A stretch of 64,000 nucleotides of DNA from Symsagittifera roscoffensis (taxonomy: Eukaryota > Xenacoelomorpha > Acoela > Convolutidae): assembly GCF_963678635.1 (NCBI RefSeq), contig NC_087067.1, positions 48,839,618-48,903,617 of the forward strand, read 5' to 3'. The stretch's first letter is position 1; every line of letters starts with the position of its first letter. Of this stretch, positions 1 to 10,649 are shown piece by piece. Under the pieces are notes generated by a model. That model was not told where the DNA came from, made no database searches, and worked only from the letters and a program-made list of their open reading frames with translations. Both the position numbers and the translations under genes were made by a program.

Positions 1-696
1 GGGCAAGCGTTTCAGAGGTTCCTAATGAATAGCACTGCCGGGTAGTTAATGCCTACTGTACCAAACGGCCCTGCATCAATCTTTTGATGAACTATATGTG
101 AAATTTGTCATAGAATACTAATTTATTTGAGAAATTAACAAAATTCTCAACTACCCTTTATCATTTTTGTCAGGTATGTTTGACTTGCTTGATTGGTGGG
201 TCTTCCTTGCTTGACTTGATTGGTGGGTTACCATTTTGGTTGAAACAAAAAAACTTGGCAAAAAAATTCAAATATATTTTCAATATTTAGTCAAGTTGAC
301 TAAATAGGGAAGTTGATAATAGCAGTGGGTGTTAACATTCACACATTTTAGGTAAAAGAAATAACATTCCCGGGTTGATCCCTTCATGGAATTGTCAGCT
401 ACTCTAACCACAAGTATTTATGCTGTTTAATACAGTTGAGTCATTTACCCAATATCGAATTGACAGTCATTTCATAAAACCACATAAAGCCCCAAAACTA
501 CAACCACTTCAAAGCCACTGTTGATTTTATGCTTCACCCACGTAATTGAATTTAATTAATTGAGTCTTGATCCAAATTTTGTTTTTGAAAAACTTTTCAC
601 TTCTCGCTTTTGCTTTGTCGAAATCAGCTTTGGTAAAACTTGAAAAATTGCTTGAAAAGAATTCTTCTTTCCTAAACACTCAATCTAGAACCAACA
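1..696. other. Non-coding sequence upstream of polymerase pseudogene
   Basis: AT-rich sequence in which I see no gene. A short tandem repeat based on a cttgattggtgggt core lies at about 186-230. I do not recognise a terminal inverted repeat that would mark the end of a Polinton-type element, nor a convincing promoter before the ATG at 697. Confidence 0.4.
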
Positions 697-3600
697 ATGC
701 CTAACTCAAGTGGAAAACAGACACCAGTCATTTGTTCGACCTGCTCGAAAGTCTTTAGTTCACCAAGGAACTTGAGACGACATGAACAAAATATCCATAA
801 AATATTCGCAGCCCCACCGCCACCAACTAAATGTGATGAATGTCGAGAATCCTTCAGCTCGCTGGCAGAAGCTGGGGAACATGTCGAGCTAGCTCACAAC
901 GTCTCAACTGATAGTCTTTGTATCTACTGTCATACAATCTTCCTCTCCGTTGAGAAGTTCCGGCAACATATGTCGAAAAACCATCAACTACCCATTTGGA
1001 CTCCCGGAAATGAGGTGGGAACATCATCTGCTCCAACTGAATCTGCGTTTAGGGGAAAGTTAAGACGATACGAGTTGAGCGTTAAGGAGGATGAATTGGA
1101 TCTGATGAATGTAATCATGCGAAACAAAGAGGAAATTGAGGCGTTGATAGACGAAAGAGTGCAGGAAGGACCCTGTAAATTTCAACTGCATGTGGACGTG
1201 AGTATGATTAAGTTCTCGAGCGATACAAACGAAACTGGTGACGGGGAGTTACGCCACGAGAAGACAATGTTATATCTGAATTCTAAGATGATCAATGTCT
1301 TCTTCAATGGAATCGAGAAAGAGACATATTTGGAAATGATTGAGCATATGGTCAATGCCATCAACACGTTCGCTTCTCACGGTAGCTGTTGGATTGTGGA
1401 GCGCATTGAAAAGCTGGCTGTAAGTTTTGCAGCTTTTTCTCCTATCCGTGCTGGCTCATACATTGACCTTCCCGATTCATTGAAACCGGTGAAACAGAGT
1501 TTCACTAACATTAAAACGAGAAACGATCAGAAGTGCTTTCTATACTGCTTTGTGGCCGCGTACCATGATCGATATTCAGAGACCACAACTGCTCTTTATC
1601 CTGCTGCCCAAAGCTACCAACATCGAAACAAACTGAAAAATTACAAGCTCTCCCAAGAACATGTTGTGAAAATTGAAGGCTGGTACGAGATGCCAATGGG
1701 ACTATATGATATTGACCGATTTGAACAACTTAACAACTGTCAAGTCAATGTATTCCGGTGAGCATTGATTTTTTTTTGACAAAACGTTTGTTTAATCATG
1801 TATAACACATTACGTTCATCCAGAAACCCGAGCACTCAATTGTTTGTTTTCATTAGGTACAAAGAAGGTGAATTGCTACCTTTGAGAGTGTCCAGCAAAT
1901 ACTCAAGTGATCTATGTGTTGACCTACTACTACTCAGCAACGGACAGACTCATCACTATGTGCTGATCACTGATTTGATGAGGGTTGTGGAATATGTGCG
2001 TGGAAAACTACACCGAGACCGAAACCAAATTTGCCGCAAATGCTTCCATACATGTTCATCCATCGATACACTACAAAGGCACCAAGAAATGTGCTACCAA
2101 GACGAGGGAGTGGTAATCACTATGCCAAAACCGGGAAAGGACACTCATCGTTTCAAAAATTTAACTGCCCGCTGGTATGTACCGAGAGTTATTTACTTTG
2201 ACCTCGAATCGCTACTACTACCCGTATACGGACCGCAACCCGACCCCGAAAAATCTAGCACCCAAACACTAGAGATTCATCAACCATGCGGTTACGCTCT
2301 GGCCGTTGTTGAATTTGGGAAGCGTGAAGTTTTCAAGTTTGAACTGAAGAGAGGAGAAAATGTTATGAAGGAATTGATCGCCTCGCTCGAATCTTTGGCG
2401 AAACAAATATACCTCGAAAAACGAAAATATTACACGTTCACTGGCACACCAAGTTGCACGCGTGAAGAAGCGCACACTTATTGGATATGTGAAACAAAAT
2501 TTGCTGACAATGACCAAGTTGTACTTGATCACTGTCACTATACCAACAAGTTCTTGGGGTGGGCGCATAACGAATGCAATATCAATCGAAAAACGGCGAA
2601 TTATATACCCGTAATAGCGCATAACTTGTCAAACTATGATCTGCATTTCATTATAAAAGCGCTCTCAAACAGTAACCCCGAAAACACTTACTCAGTGATC
2701 CCTTCGACTGAGGAGAAGTATATATCACTCACTATGTCGGTCTATATCAAATCATACACCGATAAAAACGGAAAACTCAAAAAAGTGTATGAAAATCTAC
2801 GTTTCATAGACTCCTATAAATTCATGCTGTCCCCCCTTTCAAAACTCGTCAAATACTTGCCGGAAGAAAGATTTTCCTACTGGAAAATTACTTTGAAGAA
2901 CTTGGTTACTCATCAGAACAGATAGCATTGCTAAAACAAAAAGGTTTCTACCCGTATTCATACTTTAGTAGTTTTGAAAAGTTTCGAGAAACCCGACTGC
3001 CACCTAGAAAAATGTGGAGCAACACTTTACAGGGAGGGGAAATAAGTGTTTCGAAAAATCAGTACAACCATGCCATTAAAGTTTTCGCCGAAATGAAATG
3101 CGCATCACTAGGCGAGTACCATGATGTATACCTAGCAACGGACGTACTACTACTCGCTTCAGTATTCGAAGCCTTTCGTGAAGTTTGTTACGAAACGTAC
3201 GGATTAGATTGTGCATGCTACTTCACGGCTAGTAACCTCTCGGGCGATGCATTCTTAAAAGTCTGCAATGCAGACCTCAAGTTACTTACTGAAAGGAAGC
3301 ATTTGAACATGGTTCAAAAAATGATACGGGGAGGGATGTCATCGATATATGCACGCCGTTTTTTTAAAGCCAACAACAAATACCTCGAAGACTACAATCC
3401 TGAAGAGCCCCCTAGCTATCTATTGAATATAGACGCTAACAATTTATACGGGGGTATTATGAAACACTGTCCCCTTCCCATCAAAGATTTCTCAATAGTT
3501 GAGGAAAGTCTCGAGTTTATTTTGTAAACCGACGATAAATCTGAGTGGGGATACATTTTGGAAGTGGATCTCAGTATACCTGAAGAACTTCAAGATTACT

Positions 3601-4526
3601 TTGCAGACTACCCTCTAGCCCCCTCACGTGAAGTTATCGGCACGGATAAACTAATTAATGAGCAAATACAGATGTTAGGGGAGATGGGGGTCACGTCGCT
3701 ACCAAAGGTACCAAAACTGGTTCAAACATTAGATCCAAAGGAAGGCTACGTTCTGCACTACCTCACATTAAAACTCTACATAGAACTAGGCTTAAGAGTT
3801 ACCAAATTGATTAAGGTCTTAAACTTTTGTCAAGGTAGATGGATGGAGCCCTTTGTCGATTTAAACACTCAATTGAGAATGTCAGCGCGCAACAAATTTG
3901 AAGAGAACTTTTACAAGCTCATCGTAAATTCAGCATTCGGTAAAACTATGGAATCAAAACTAGGACGCAAAAAACTAGAAATTATTAGAAATGAAAGAGA
4001 ATTGCTTCAAAAAACAGCTTTGAGTACGATGAAAAGCTTCCAGATAATCGACGAGGAAGTTGCTACTGTTTGTTTTGCTGTAACGAGTATTTTGTGGGAC
4101 AAACCCATGATAATTGGTGCAAGGATTTTGGATTTGTCGAAAAGATTCATGTTTGCCCTTTCACCCTTCGATAGTAAGCGGTTCTTACTATTCGACGGGA
4201 TAGCTACATTGCCCTTTGGACACAGGTCTACAGAAGAAAATGTGTTCTTCGAGGCCATTGCGGAAGAAAGCGAGTGGGCAAACTCACAGTTGACAAATAC
4301 CCCGACTTATAGCAGCGAAAACAGCGAAAGCTGGCAATCGCCGGAATTCCGGGTCCCAGATTGGGGCTTTCTTCAAGAAAGCTATACGGAGGAAGAGCTT
4401 CAAGAAGAAAGCGCAGCTAGCAGTTCAAGAGACCCTCCGCCTATCAATAATCCATTCATTCTAACAGAAGCGTCTGTTCGTTCTAGTCAGAAAAAAAGGA
4501 GAAAACTTGATAAAGTTGACCAATAA
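697..4526 (+). pseudogene. Decayed protein-primed family B DNA polymerase (Polinton/adintovirus type) with N-terminal zinc fingers
   Basis: Three C2H2 fingers open the protein (ligands C13/C16/H29/H34, C46/C49/H62/H67, C75/C78/H91/H96). After a 99-bp intron come the exonuclease motifs FDLES (about 2196-2210), HNLSNYD (about 2619) and FIDSYKF (about 2804). An endonuclease-VII-like Cys/His insert lies between the first two (about 2450-2590), and its first CxxC cysteine is Tyr. Palm motif A (DANNLYG, about 3430) and motif B (NSAFGKT, about 3926) follow. Lesions: a one-base frameshift near 2870-2880, an in-frame TAA at 3525-3527, and loss of the palm C motif (DTDS), which should follow the ILDLSK segment near 4120. 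The remaining tail (about 4165-4523) is acidic and ends in a basic KKRRK stretch. The stop at 4524 overlaps an AATAAA. The family replicates DNA in viruses and self-synthesising transposons; this copy cannot be catalytic. No capsid, integrase or protease gene of such an element is nearby. Confidence 0.85.
1758..1856 (+). other. Spliceosomal intron in polymerase pseudogene
   Basis: The donor GTGAGC at 1758 and a pyrimidine-rich acceptor ending in TTAG at 1856 bracket 99 bp. Splicing joins codon position 2 of the first exon to position 3 in the second and restores an uninterrupted polymerase-family reading frame through the VFR/YKEGE junction. Without removal the frame stops at once. Confidence 0.8.
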
Positions 4527-5021
4527 AATTTTTCACTTGAAAATGTCGGCTAAATTGCCTTGTTACTTGGAATTACGGCTGTACATTTGTAAATATAAAA
4601 CATTCAGCAAACATTGTTTTAAGTTAAATAGACCGGCGCAAAAGAGACTGGTAATTGCAACTTACCCTTGAAGCAGGAGCGAAGGATTGAAGCAGGAGCG
4701 AAGTTTCCCAAAGTAAGCTAATAGTAAGGCTAAAAGAATCAAAATGGTGCAAGTCGAAATTAAGGGAGACTTGGAAATAAGTTTGAAAATAAAATAAGAA
4801 AGAGAAACGAACAATAATTACCAAAAATTTTTAAAAGGAAACATGAATGGTACTTTATGTAAACTCATATTTATATGAACGAAAAGGATTAGCTTTTAGA
4901 TAAAAATAAGCCAAAAAACCGCAGCCGGATATACCCATACTTATTTAGTGGTGGGAAAGTTTGGAAGGGATTAAATTTAACCACCGCGCGAAAATAAATA
5001 CCAAAGTATTTTGTCTGTCGG

Positions 5022-5160
5022 GTGTCCTAAGAGAGGGGTCTTTTTATTTCGGGCAGGGTACTTTGGGGTCTTTAAAAAAGATGGGTCCTTTTGGACCCTA
5101 CTTTTGGTAGGACCCCAAAGACCCCTACCGTCGAAAAGACCCCCCCCCCCCTAAGGACAC
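5022..5160. repeat. Foldback hairpin element, 139 nt
   Basis: The segment opens with GTGTCCTAAG and closes with CTAAGGACAC. Between them several complementary blocks (GGGTCTTT against AAGACCCC, TTTGGGGTC against GACCCCAAAG, GGGTCC against GGACCC) run inward, so most of the 139 nt can fold into one hairpin. A C12 run sits in the 3' arm. The form fits a MITE or foldback element; no clear target-site duplication is visible. Confidence 0.75.
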
Positions 5161-5537
5161 ACGGCGGATTACAATACTACTCTTTCACTAAGTCAAAAAT
5201 AAGTGATTAGACGCACATTAATACGAAAAAAAACAAAGGAGCAAAGGAGCGACTGAATTGTTTGAACTTTAACTTCTATACTTCAACCAACGTGGTTTGT
5301 TTAAAACAATATTAGTCTTTATTACTCTACGGTCGATGCAAAAACTTTGACTAAACCCACAAAACAAAAGTCGAAATCTTTTGGCTGGCTAAAGTATCTA
5401 AGCAAAAAAATACAAAAAAAAACAGAAAACATACCAGTAAGGGTAAGTAAATTCACAAACTACAGGATTTAATCAACGACACTTAAGGCTATAATGAAAT
5501 TTGTTCTCAACACAGAAATATTCCGTGGTGTCGCAAA

Positions 5538-5800
5538 TAAGCCGACAAAACATAATCGACATAGTATAGTTAGATTCTATTTTTCTCGGAAAAAATCAAT
5601 TTTAGACTTTGAAAAAAAAACAAGATCCGGCCGGGACTCGAACTCCAGAACATAAGACGCTAAGGCAAGCTCAGCACCTCCAGACCAAGAGAGAAGTCGC
5701 AGTTAAAATTGCCAAGCTTCAATAATAAAGCATAGTTGATAGGTTATACTTAACGTGTTTACGGAAAAAGTCTAGTTCCCGATTACAAGAAACTTGCTCT
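5538..5800 (-). repeat. SINE-like dispersed repeat, copy a (tRNA-like segment)
   Basis: The plus strand starts with taagccgacaaaa and ends with a gtttacggaaaaagtctag / cccgattacaaga block. The same two landmarks, 210-280 bp apart, recur at 6918-7130, 16162-16440 and 27034-27280. On the minus strand 5620-5695 holds a B-box-like GAGTTCGAGTCCC and an A-box-like TGGTCTGGAGG at tRNA spacing. Stem pairing is too poor for a functional tRNA, so a tRNA-derived SINE or tRNA pseudogene is likely. Confidence 0.6.
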
Positions 5801-6917
5801 CGCAGGTCTTAAAAATACAAAAAATCTTCTTCAAATTACTAATTTCATCAAATTAGTATCGTTTTTGTTCGTAGTGCGATGAATGAAATATACAAACGCG
5901 TAAGAATTTAATAAATTAGGCATAATCGACAACAGTTGTCTTAAAATAATAATTAACAAAATTATTTGAAAAAATTAATTTACAGGAGTCTATTTTTTTC
6001 TCGTTTTCTTGTACAATTTTTAAAATATTTTTTGAAGAAAATTTTTATTGCCAAGGATCCGCTAAAAAAACTTAAAACTAGTTATATTTTAGTAAAATCA
6101 AGATTTTTTCTGCCTATATAACGTTTTCTATATAACGAACGGTACTCTATCGCTTTACTCGCTCGCAATTAGACGTAACACATACATTTTAACGGCATTT
6201 CACTGGTATCTACTAGCCGGTATTTTTCAAAGGTATTTAACTGAAAAACTATATTGGCCAAGCATGAAACGCTGCTTACGCCATCAGAAAGAGTTGATCT
6301 GCTGAAAGCTGTTCTAAGTCGTTCATGTTAAAAAACTGATTCAGCCCTGAAAAGAGACAAAACAAACTTTCACAAATTTTAGAAAGCTCCAAAACGTTTC
6401 GACAAAACTTTTACAAAAAAATTGCATGTCTCACCTTGATGGAAATAGAATATTACCGCTTAAAACAAAAAATTCTAATTAAGAATCTAAATTAGTCTGC
6501 TGCAATTTAACCCAACAAGCTAGCTAGCTTGATTGATCACAACAGTAGTGGCCACTGCTAATGCTTCAACGTTTGAAAATATGGAGATCTGACCATCTGC
6601 AACTTCTAATTCTGTAATGGTAATAACACAAACAAAAAAACCAATGAAAAATATGGATCATCAGATTTATTTTGACTCAGAACTTGCCATCGAAAGCACA
6701 ACTCAATGAAAAAGAAATAAACTTGAACGATATAGCTTATAAGGTTTGATTGGAAATTAAGCTGATCTAATTTTTGGAAAGTTGAAAAAGTCTTGTTTGC
6801 ACCAATTGTGATCATTCTTCCAAAATGTAATTTTTTTGCTGATTTTGAACCTTCAAACAGAAAAAAAACTAAAATTACCATCCAGCTTGCAGTTTAATCT
6901 GCATAACTTGTAAGAAA

Positions 6918-7130
6918 CTAAGCCGACATAATGTCAACTGAAACCGGGAGAAAATTTCATGGAAAAAATGCAATACACCTTTTTATTGTTTCGAACTTTT
7001 CTTAGCCGTTATTAAGGCAAACCGCTTTGGTTAATCAGCAAACCATTGTTGATTATTACCACTTCTATTTCTGTCACAGGACAAAGTAGTTTTCGGGGAA
7101 AAAGTAGAATAACCGATTACAATACCCATT
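6918..7130 (-). repeat. SINE-like dispersed repeat, copy b
   Basis: It shares the taagccgaca start and the tttcggggaaaaagtaga / accgattacaatacc end with copy a, but no clear tRNA-like boxes remain. It lies just beyond the last recognisable channel exon. Confidence 0.5.
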
Positions 7131-7391
7131 CTAACCGTAGGTGTAAAAAATGACATTAGCGCTTAATATGGCCATTTTCATTTTGTCATTGAGTCGTTTT
7201 TCCGTATTGATTAATTTCTTTGGTTTTCGGAAGAAAATCACACTAAAAATGAGACGTTTGAAAACTAATGAAGCCGCTATAAAATGTCAAGCTTGATAAT
7301 TGTGAATGAATTTTAAATGTATTAGGGTGAAAGCTTTCCTCCAAAACAGAATTTCAATAGAATAAACATTTTGTTTCGAGTCAGTATTTAC

Positions 7392-7544
7392 CTTCGATCT
7401 TCGTTGGAACGTGTAGTGCAAATGCAGGGATGAGAAGGAGAGAGAGGGGGAGGGGCTGAACACTTTTCTAGAGTGGGATGAAGTCACCAGAAACCACTCG
7501 GGGTGGTCATTGATCGAATGGGAAGCCATCAACATGCCCTGCAC
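7392..7544 (-). CDS. Cys-loop (nicotinic-type) receptor subunit, exon 4 (end of extracellular domain)
   Basis: The acceptor is a pyrimidine tract ending in CAG just above 7544, and the donor is AAG/GTAAAT at 7391-7386; 153 nt, phase 0 to 0. The product runs from a MLMASHS stretch through HPEWFLV to HYTFQRRSK. It matches the family's pre-M1 region: a Trp in the EW motif, then strands leading to the basic residues that precede M1. The adjacent cysteine pair that marks ligand-binding alpha subunits is absent; that position reads SPSPS. The subunit is therefore probably non-alpha or a divergent channel. The next exon should encode M1-M3, but none is visible between here and base 1. Confidence 0.75.
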
Positions 7545-7949
7545 CTGAAAACCAAATGATTCAAAAGAATATACCAGTTTCGATTTATTTTCATGCAAAA
7601 TTTAGGTTGCTCTATTTTAATATTTCTAAATTTTTTACCTGCACTTATTTTTTTAATCTTTGCTCTAGCATAAAAACAAATGCTCGTCATAGCGATAAAA
7701 AGTTTTTATCAGGATCTGCGTGTATAATAGTACCATATAGCAACCGTTTGGGTGGCGAGGTTCAACTCTTAATGAGGAGCGTCCAACCCCCATCCCCATT
7801 GACGAATTAATTTTGCTAAGAGTAAGTGAAGTTACAAAAATTTGATGAAGACATTTTGCTTATGGTATGTGTGGACTAGTATGAGCGTCCATGAAGCCAT
7901 GAAAAGATTAGATATTATGACTTGCTTGTTGCATGTGGTATGTATGGAC
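7545..7949. repeat. Intron with local duplication around the exon 3 boundary
   Basis: The segment 7860-7908 repeats 7932-7980 imperfectly; both contain a tccatgaagccatga core and a tatggtatgt-type block. The second copy includes the last codons of exon 3, so the exon end and splice-donor region have a diverged duplicate about 72 bp downstream on the minus strand. Nothing else is recognised here. Confidence 0.6.
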
Positions 7950-8082
7950 ATGTCTCAATGTCCATGAAGCCATGACTAGAGTGCACTGTTGGGTGTCGAA
8001 AGGGAAGTGGGAGGTGTCCATGTCACATTTGGTCCTCACAAGAACAGGCACAGTCCACGACACCACACCCATCCAGTTCACT
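7950..8082 (-). CDS. Cys-loop receptor subunit, exon 3 (Cys-loop)
   Basis: This exon carries the defining Cys-loop, C-DMDTSHFPFDTQQ-C, with exactly 13 residues between the cysteines and the conserved FPFD core, preceded by a VSWT strand and followed by a MASWTL segment. The acceptor TTTAG ends at 8083; the first base completes an Arg codon begun in exon 2. The 3' end is uncertain. The only nearby GT that keeps phase with exon 4 is CAT/GTCCAT (exon end 7950), a weak donor. The residue match to nicotinic receptor extracellular domains is clear; ligand and subtype cannot be told. Confidence 0.85.
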
Positions 8083-8203
8083 CTAAACATCAATCTCTTT
8101 TACGAGTGTTAGGTAAAATTTTGAGCGGGTCATTTATAATAGAAAAAACCATTATCTCACAAAGTATCAATTATTACAAAATTGCCAGTTTAGGTTCCGA
8201 TCG

Positions 8204-8990
8204 AAAATGAGTACAATTGATGCTTTGATAACCATAGTAGAAGAAGTGCGTCAATATTGCAACTCTAAGACCAAGATGATACAGTGCACATTCATTGAAT
8301 TTAAGCAAGCCTTTAATACAGCTGACCACGCGGCTTTACACGAAAAATGTGACACAATGGGATCCGTGTTGAACTTTCTGAAATCCCATTAAAAATTGAA
8401 AAAACGTAGCCACTAAAGCCAACCGATCTCAAAAAAAATTGTAAATTATGGAGTACCAGAGTACCACAGGGATCCATATATTAGGCCAGCTTCTGTTCAT
8501 TGATTATAAAACTGATATTAGACTAGAAAAAGTGAAAGTAATCTGAATTTTTATCAGACGAAACTGTCACAAAAACAAAAACTAGAAATAGTGAATTAAC
8601 CGTAATATATAAGGAAACGTTGGATATAATTGATCAGAAAACAACAAAAATGATAATATCTAAGAAGAGCAGCGGGATTTCAGACCTAAAAATGAATGGA
8701 ATAGCTATCGAAGAGAAACAATCGTTCCATTAGTAAAGTTTTATGATTGATTTTGTGGTATGTATTACAGGTTGAGGAAAATTCTATATAAAAATCAATT
8801 ATTAAAAGCATATAACGTTCAAGTGAAACCCGTTTTACAGTACGGAGTTTTGGCTTATGGGCCAAAATACAAAATAAATTAGAAAGAGTTGAATTTAAAA
8901 TCAAACTACTTTTGACACAGAGGCCAAGTGGTTATAAAAAACATAAGTCGAAACTTTTTTAAAATTTGAAAAAAAAACTAGTTGAACTCA
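8204..8990 (+). pseudogene. LINE reverse transcriptase fossil
   Basis: An open stretch (8207-8392) contains the RT motif-A pattern in decayed form: a TFIEFKQAFNTADHAAL segment matches the family's xLDLSKAFDTVxH block. It is followed after stops by a VPQGS motif (about 8450-8470) and a QYGVLAYGP-like block near 8840. Several stops and frameshifts interrupt it. It lies in the receptor intron about 120 bp from exon 3, antisense to the host gene. Confidence 0.7.
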
Positions 8991-9559
8991 TGTCTCGATT
9001 TTCGTTTGCCTCGATGAAAAACAACTGGGGTTAGCTAAAGATAGATGTACGTGCTTGATACTAAATGAATTGGCTATACTGATACGGCACGAAAAATATA
9101 ACTTCAAGAATTGGCCGTTGCCCAGAACCTTAACTGTTTCTCTAATAATAAAAGTGATAGGAGTAACCAATTTTAGGACTACTAATTTTAAAAGTAGTTA
9201 CTATTTCTCTTCCACAAAATAATGGAGTTACCGCTTCTGCAGAAACAATAATTGCCACCGGGTCTTTCAATTGATTGTGTAGTTTCGAAAAAAAACTGTG
9301 AAATTTTCTACAAAACGGCCCAAAAATCTATAAAACTGTCAAAAATGTTTTCAAATCATTGAATTTTTTTTTCAAATAGCAGGTTATTTTAGCTCAAGCA
9401 GAAAATATTCCCCAAACCAGAATTCTTAAATGAACACACCCTGAGAACTGGCACAGTGGTTTTCACATAAAGTCGAAAAGTTTCCAAAAAAATTGTTTCA
9501 AAGTTTCACAATTTTGACGTGTGTAAAGGTCTTATAATTTTTTATAGGAAACGATCATT

Positions 9560-10170
9560 GTCAATTTTGAATGTAGGCTCTTAAGAACCTCTTGTTTCGA
9601 TTAAACTATGATATCAGACTTGACACCAAAAATCGGTCAACAAATCAGATTTGACTATTCCGATAGTTTAGTCAAATTTTTGATAATAAATCAGTTTCCG
9701 GCATCCCACTGTTTGAAGTGAACTCAAAAACTCAGATATGGTAGAAAAGTGTTTGTGAAGATCTAAAAAATTTAAAAAAACGGTCAAAAAGTCAATAAAT
9801 CGACCTTTTCTGAGGGTAATAAATTTTTGAGTATAAAAAACTTTGCGATGGCCGCTAATGCAGCAGCTCTTTTTAATAACTGTTATTTCCAATGAGCGCA
9901 CCATATTAGATTTGAGAGTTTCGTTTTTGAAAAGAGTCTAACAGATCCACAAATTGATCAAAAATCAATTATTTGACTATTCCGAGGGCAATAAAATTAT
10001 GTGTAAAAAACTTGGGCGTAGTCGCTAATGCCAGGAGTTTTTTTTAAAACCATTGTATTCATTTGAATCAGAAACTCAAATTTTGGAGAGGCTGTTCTTA
10101 AGAAAACCAAAAAGTTGACAAAATGGGTCAAAAATTACCCCATATACTTTTTTGAGGACTGTAGACAGAG
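9560..10170. repeat. Old diverged tandem array, period roughly 160-190 bp
   Basis: Landmarks such as gactattccga, gagggtaataaa / gagggcaataaaa, gtataaaaaactt / gtgtaaaaaactt and ggccgctaatgc / gtcgctaatgcc recur in the same order three to four times with clear divergence. It looks like an ancient satellite fragment in the receptor's second intron. No coding potential is seen. Confidence 0.6.
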
Positions 10171-10649
10171 GGATCAAGTACAAAGAGGCTCTCGGGTAGT
10201 ATACAGGCCGACAAGAGAGTATGCGCTCTTTCAATTTAGACCTTTTTCAAAATTAATAGAGGTTTTTGAGAGAAATTAAATCTTTTTCAAAAAATTTGGA
10301 AGTTGTTTCCATATAAAAAAACAGAAGCTTCAACAAACCGATTGATAAATATATAACCAACTTGAAAAGGGGAGTGTTAAAAATGTGTTTCCTTTGAAAC
10401 TACCTAAAATCAAGTAAAAAATCCGATGATCAATAGGTCGAAATATTTCGGGCCGAGGAACTTTTTTTAGCGAAACAAAAATAAGAAACACGATGTCAGG
10501 GTAGAGAGAATAAAAAATTGTACGAGTCAGTCAAACGCTGAAAGTAAATTTAAAGAAAAGTAGCAGCAGAAAACTGATTCTAGGATGTGGCCAATAAGCG
10601 AGCGACAGATTAGCAGACCAATAAATGGCTAACAATTTTTTAAAAATAG

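Larger units (their letters stand above)
4527..7391. other. Intergenic/intronic AT-rich sequence with dispersed repeats
   Basis: No coding exon is recognisable on either strand. In particular no hydrophobic M1-M4 exon of the ligand-gated channel whose upstream exons end at 7392 could be found. The stretch holds a foldback hairpin (5022-5160) and two copies of a SINE-like family (5538-5800 and 6918-7130), listed separately. Confidence 0.5.

Noticed and set aside
697-4526. Complete Polinton or adintovirus insertion
   Set aside because: No terminal inverted repeats, capsid, ATPase, protease or integrase genes are found around the polymerase.
4624-4824. Hydrophobic minus-strand frame as a possible receptor M1 exon
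   Set aside because: It lacks the family's conserved Pro-Cys pattern and has no suitable splice sites; its hydrophobicity follows from T-rich sequence.
5620-5695. Possible functional tRNA gene
   Set aside because: A- and B-box-like words are present, but acceptor and T stems do not pair, and the same sequence recurs within a repeat family.
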